This document shows positions 60,924 to 64,000 of a stretch of 64,000 nt of DNA, piece by piece (position 1 is the stretch's first letter; every line of letters starts with the position of its first letter). This stretch comes from Streptomyces camelliae (GTDB taxonomy: Bacteria; Actinomycetota; Actinomycetes; Streptomycetales; Streptomycetaceae). The notes below the pieces were generated by a model that had not been told where the DNA came from, made no database searches, and worked only from the letters and a program-made list of their open reading frames with translations. A program made the position numbers and the translations under genes. The stretch is from the NCBI RefSeq assembly GCF_027625935.1, contig NZ_CP115300.1:5890001-5954000 (forward strand). Direction: 5' to 3'.

Positions 60924-61874
60924 TTGCGACAGACCCTCAGCAAGGGCATGGTCGTGGCCGCCGCCGCGACCGGCGTGCTGTCCTTGTACGGCGGCAGTTA
61001 CGCACTCGCCGACACGCACGCACAGGGCGCCGCCCAGGGCTCGCCCGGCGTCCTGTCCGGCAACAATGTCCAGGTCCCGGTGAACGTCCCGGTCAACGTC
61101 TGCGGCAACTCCGTGGACGCGGCCGCCGCTTTGAACCCGGCCTTCGGCAACTCCTGTGTGAACCACCACGGTTCCCAGGACCGGCACACCGACGAACCCC
61201 GGCACGCGTACGACGACTCCGACGACGAATCCGGACACGGCGGCCCGGGCTACGGCGACTCCGGCGGCTACGGTGACTCCGGTCACGGCGACACGGGCGG
61301 CTACGGCGACCACCCGGGCCCAGGCACCAGCACCCCTCCCCCGTACGGCGGCGGCGAGACGACCCCGCCGTACGGGGGCAGCGAGACCACCCAACCCCCT
61401 TACGGCGGCAGCGAGACCACCCAACCCCCTTACGGCGGCAGCGAGACCACCCCGCCCTCGTACGGCGGCAGCGAGACCACCCAACCCCCGTACGGGGGCG
61501 GGCACAGTGCCCCTCCGGGCGGTGATCACAGCACGCCTCCCGGCGGTGAGCACTGCACGCATCCTGGTGGCGGACAGACCACGCCTCCCGGCGGTGGCCC
61601 GTCATCGCCCCCCGGTGGCGAGCACAGCACGCCTCCCGGCGGTGGTCACACCACGCCCCCGTCGGGCGGTGGTCACACCACGCCCCCGTCCGGCGGTGGG
61701 GAGACCACTCCGCCGAGCCACGGTGGCGGCGAGCACCACCCCGGGAAGCCGCCCACCCTTCCGCACACCGGTGGGGACGCCCGGGCCATGTTCGCGACCT
61801 CGGCCGCCAGCGCCGCGCTGATCGCGGCCGGAGCGGTGCTGTACCGGCGCGGCCGGTCCGCCGCCCATAGGTAG
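60924..61874 (+). CDS. Long cell-wall-anchored chaplin-like protein with repeat stalk
   Basis: A 316-residue wall protein. The signal peptide (about 1-30) is followed by one chaplin domain (GSPGVLSGNNVQVPVNVPVN, VCGNSVDAAAALNPAFGNSC), then a long low-complexity stalk: a His/Asp/Gly section (DDSDDESGHGGPGYGDSGGY), about five copies of PPYGGSETTQ-like units, and PPGGGEHST-type units. It ends with a sortase signal LPHTGG, a hydrophobic helix and RRRGR. Long chaplins usually carry two chaplin domains; this has one and a stalk in place of the second. The start is TTG at 60924 (GAGCAGGAAG upstream). A role in anchoring the chaplin layer is likely. Confidence 0.85.
   Translation: MRQTLSKGMVVAAAATGVLSLYGGSYALADTHAQGAAQGSPGVLSGNNVQVPVNVPVNVCGNSVDAAAALNPAFGNSCVNHHGSQDRHTDEPRHAYDDSDDESGHGGPGYGDSGGYGDSGHGDTGGYGDHPGPGTSTPPPYGGGETTPPYGGSETTQPPYGGSETTQPPYGGSETTPPSYGGSETTQPPYGGGHSAPPGGDHSTPPGGEHCTHPGGGQTTPPGGGPSSPPGGEHSTPPGGGHTTPPSGGGHTTPPSGGGETTPPSHGGGEHHPGKPPTLPHTGGDARAMFATSAASAALIAAGAVLYRRGRSAAHR
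61342..61505 (+). repeat. Repeats encoding (Q)PPYGGSETT in the chaplin stalk
   Basis: A roughly 30-bp unit (CCCCCTTACGGCGGCAGCGA plus GACCACCCAA) is repeated about five times; two neighbouring copies at about 61393-61450 are identical. Copy number probably differs among strains. Related PPGGG-type units continue to about 61740. Confidence 0.75.
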
Positions 61875-61879
61875 CAGCC

Positions 61880-61904
61880 CCTCGCGCCCCGGAGGGGCGC
61901 GAGG
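61880..61904. terminator. Bidirectional hairpin between the chaplin and flavoprotein genes
   Basis: CCTCGCGCCCC (61880-61890) and GGGGCGCGAGG (61894-61904) form a perfect 11-bp stem with a 3-nt loop between convergent genes. Confidence 0.85.
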
Positions 61905-61916
61905 CCGTGACGCCCC

Positions 61917-63176
61917 TTACGGCAGCGGCACTCCCAGCGGAGCCTCGGCGCTTCGCCCGGCCGGGATCCGCCAGCCCGCCGGGCCCGTGCGCAACCGCCG
62001 CCGTACCCCTCGTACCAGCGTGCCCGCCGTGAAGGTCGCGCCGTGCACGAAGCGCATCGCCGGGCCGAAGCCCGCGGCCGTGATCAGACCGGCCAGGAAC
62101 AGGCCGGGGTACGACGACTCGAACTCCGGCCCCACCTCCGGCGCCGCGTCGGCGCCCGTCGCCAGCAGCTCGCGCAGTTCGGGGGAGAGCAGCCGCAGCC
62201 GGCTCCGGGTGGCCCTGAAGCCGGTCGCCGCGATCACGTGCCCGGTGCGCAGGGAGTGCACCCCGCCGTGCAGGCCGGCCGTCTCCAGCCGCAGCCCGTC
62301 CGGGACGTGACGGGCCGCCACGATCTCCCGGCCGAGCAGCACCTCCACCCGGGGCTCCACCCGCTCGCGCACCCACCAGGCGCCCGCCGGGCCGAGCGCG
62401 CCGGCCGCGATGCGGGTGCGGGTGTGTTCCGGCAGCCGTCGGTACAGGCCCGGCCGCTCGGCGTAGAACCAGTTCCGCCAGCCGGGGCCCAGACCGCTGT
62501 GCGGGGAGCGGGCCGAGCGCCACCAGGGGCGTACCCAGGGCGGTGGCACGTCATTCCAGCTCAGCCGGTCCGCGCGGGCCAGGATCCGCACCCGGGTGCC
62601 CTGTTCGGCGAGGAGCGCGGCCGTCTCCAGGGCCGCCTGGCCGCCGCCGACGACGGTCACGTCCTGGTCGCGGAAGCGGTCGAGGTCGGCGTGGTGGCTG
62701 CTGTGCGAGACCAGGGAGGGGGGCAGATGACGCAGGGGCTTCGGGATCTCGGTGAACGGCAGGACGCCCACGGCGAGTGCGACCGTGCGGGCGCTGAGCG
62801 TCTCGCCGTCCTCGGTGACGGCCTCGAAGCCGCCCGTGCGGGGCGCCACCCGGGTCACGATCCGCTCGTCGACCGCGGGTACGGCGTTGCGCGCGAACCA
62901 CAGTCCGTACTCCGCGAACACCTTCAGCGGGAGCGGTTCGGCGTGCCGGGCCGTGAGGCCGCGGAAGGCGCAGAAGACGTCGAGCCGCCAACGCCCCTCC
63001 GGGTCGGAGAGGTTGGAGGCCCAGGGCTCGGACTTGAGGAACATGCCGCGCGGCATGTGGTCGAGCCAGGACGCCATGGGCCGGCCGAGGACGCGGACGT
63101 TCAGGCCGGCCGCCGCGGCGTGCGACGCGATGGACAGCCCGTACGGGCCGGCGCCCACCACCAGCAGGTCGTACAT
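61917..63176 (-). CDS. FAD/NAD(P)-binding oxidoreductase
   Basis: A 419-residue flavoprotein with two dinucleotide folds: FAD-binding LLVVGAGPYGLSIASHAAAA at the N-terminus and NADPH-type VTVVGGGQAALETAALLAEQ at about 170, plus VIAATGFRATRSRL and LFLAGLITAAGFGPAMRFVH. The layout recalls ornithine/lysine N-hydroxylases and Baeyer-Villiger-type monooxygenases. Its ATG overlaps the stop of the ATP-grasp gene by one base (TGATG), so the two are coupled. Substrate unknown. Confidence 0.82.
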   Translation of the reverse strand: MYDLLVVGAGPYGLSIASHAAAAGLNVRVLGRPMASWLDHMPRGMFLKSEPWASNLSDPEGRWRLDVFCAFRGLTARHAEPLPLKVFAEYGLWFARNAVPAVDERIVTRVAPRTGGFEAVTEDGETLSARTVALAVGVLPFTEIPKPLRHLPPSLVSHSSHHADLDRFRDQDVTVVGGGQAALETAALLAEQGTRVRILARADRLSWNDVPPPWVRPWWRSARSPHSGLGPGWRNWFYAERPGLYRRLPEHTRTRIAAGALGPAGAWWVRERVEPRVEVLLGREIVAARHVPDGLRLETAGLHGGVHSLRTGHVIAATGFRATRSRLRLLSPELRELLATGADAAPEVGPEFESSYPGLFLAGLITAAGFGPAMRFVHGATFTAGTLVRGVRRRLRTGPAGWRIPAGRSAEAPLGVPLP

Positions 63177-64000
63177 CAGCAGCTGCTCGCTTTCTCGTCG
63201 TCGCGGAAGTCGTCGGTGAGGTGAGTGAAGTGGGCGAGGTGCGTGAGTCGGGTCAGGTCGGTGGTGGCTTCGGGAGGGCTGAGGGGGCGGCCCCGGAGGC
63301 CCGCCTGGTGCACCAGGCGCCGGGCCGGTTCCGGTGCGGGGGAGGCGCGGTGCCGCCGGCCGACGACGCGGCTCGCGAGGCGCTGGGTGAGGCGGCCCGC
63401 CGCGTGCCGGCACCACAGGGCCCACATCGCCAGGCCCGGCGCCCGGTCGTCCGCCGCCCACCAGGCCAGCTCCCGGCCCCCGGGCGCGGGCCGCAGCGCG
63501 GTCAGCGGCGCGTAGTTCTCCACCACGAACTCCCGCCCGGCCAGCGGTACCCCGTCCGGCAGCGGCCGGTGCGTCATGTCCAGGTGCAGGGCGCGTACGA
63601 CGTCCAGGCCGGTGCTGTCGGCGAACAGCCGGAACTGGGCGCCGGGGCGCGGGTTGAAGTCCAGCAGGTGGTAGCGGCCGGTGCTGCCGCAGCGGCGGAA
63701 GTCCAGATCGAAGATGCCCCGGTAGCCCAGCTCGCCGGTGATGCGCGCGGCCAGCGCCGACAGCTGCGGGTTGGGCGTCCACTGGCCGACCGCGGTCAGG
63801 CCGGCCCCGCGCGGCCAGGCCAGGTGCTTGCGGCCGGGGCCGCCGGCCCGGAGGGTGCCGGTGCGGTCGGCGTAGCCGTGGAAGAACCAGTCGCGGTCCG
63901 GGCCGGGCGGCAGGAACGCCTGGAGCAGCAGTGTGCTGCCCGCCTCGGCGGTGCGCAGGAACAGCTCCCGTGCCTCGCGCGCCGAGCGCACCAGCGTGGT
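63176..64000 (-). CDS. ATP-grasp domain protein (partial, runs off the window)
   Basis: The visible 274 codons are the C-terminal part of an ATP-grasp enzyme: IFDLDFRRCGSTGRYHLLDF, then NPRPGAQFRLF, supplies the metal-binding acidic residues and NPRPG motif of carboxylate-amine ligases. The frame stays open to the right edge, so the start and the N-terminal ATP-binding part are outside the window. The tail after about 200 residues is Arg/Pro-rich and ends THLTDDFRDDEKASSC. Translational coupling to the flavoprotein suggests a two-step pathway: hydroxylation or oxidation and amide-type ligation. Confidence 0.8.
   Translation of the reverse strand, partial: TTLVRSAREARELFLRTAEAGSTLLLQAFLPPGPDRDWFFHGYADRTGTLRAGGPGRKHLAWPRGAGLTAVGQWTPNPQLSALAARITGELGYRGIFDLDFRRCGSTGRYHLLDFNPRPGAQFRLFADSTGLDVVRALHLDMTHRPLPDGVPLAGREFVVENYAPLTALRPAPGGRELAWWAADDRAPGLAMWALWCRHAAGRLTQRLASRVVGRRHRASPAPEPARRLVHQAGLRGRPLSPPEATTDLTRLTHLAHFTHLTDDFRDDEKASSC

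Overview
The window is a high-GC actinobacterial chromosome segment and almost certainly Streptomyces. It carries rodlin and chaplin genes for the aerial-hypha surface layer, several HTH/DUF397-type regulators, GTG and TTG starts, third-position GC bias and dense four-base stop/start overlaps. From memory, unchecked, the order chaplin/rodlin - iol genes - copA/copZ - citrate synthase - RecD-like helicase - rbs genes - GH3 enzyme - fused ABC exporter resembles the chpA/chpD-rdl arm of the S. coelicolor chromosome. I saw no rRNA, tRNA, CRISPR array or insertion sequence.

Layout. 1-7.5 kb: a small hypothetical gene, a secreted beta-lactamase-fold serine hydrolase, a secreted phytase-esterase-like protein, a single-chain asymmetric ABC exporter, and two small exported proteins. 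7.6-14.4 kb: an exported GH3 beta-N-acetylglucosaminidase-like enzyme with a paired operator, a second-type EPSP synthase, a TIM-barrel isomerase, a MarR-GNAT fusion, a secreted Gly/Trp repeat peptide and a flavin hydroxylase. 14.6-19.0 kb: a LacI regulator divergent from a three-gene sugar/cyclitol module (Gfo/Idh/MocA dehydrogenase, DUF993 protein, isomerase). 19.1-21.3 kb: an AAA ATPase overlapping an HNH protein, a Septu (PtuA/PtuB)-like defence candidate, followed by gene debris. 21.7-24.7 kb: a vanadium-haloperoxidase/PAP2-type enzyme, a LysR regulator, a 4-oxalocrotonate tautomerase and a SnoaL-like protein, with GAACAC-type repeats on both sides of the last two. 24.75-30.8 kb: a ribose operon (rbsR-A-CB-K-D) in which permease and binding protein are one chain. 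30.9-36.1 kb: a DHA2 efflux pump with a divergent MmyB-type regulator, an Rpn-like protein, and an HATPase/XRE/DUF397 trio. 36.2-40.5 kb: RecD-like helicase and citrate synthase. 40.5-45.7 kb: copper operon copZ-copA with a CsoR-type operator, a PrsW-type protease, a zinc alcohol dehydrogenase and a small HTH protein. 45.9-54.8 kb: myo-inositol catabolism (isomerase, iolC, aldolase-like, iolB, iolD, mmsA) closed by a strong terminator, then an APC permease. 55-58.5 kb: an S15-type hydrolase fused to an ABC ATPase, with its permease. 58.5-61.9 kb: three rodlins, a short chaplin and a long stalked LPXTG-type chaplin-like protein. 61.9-64 kb: a flavoprotein and an ATP-grasp protein that runs off the window.

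The strongest system-level observations are the Septu-like pair; three rodlin genes sharing near-identical 3' halves and the same (C/A)GCAAC-N16/17-NGTTGA promoter-like element about 50 nt upstream; the LacI-Gfo/Idh-DUF993 module; and several fusion proteins. Functions come from motif and family recognition by eye; no database search was possible.
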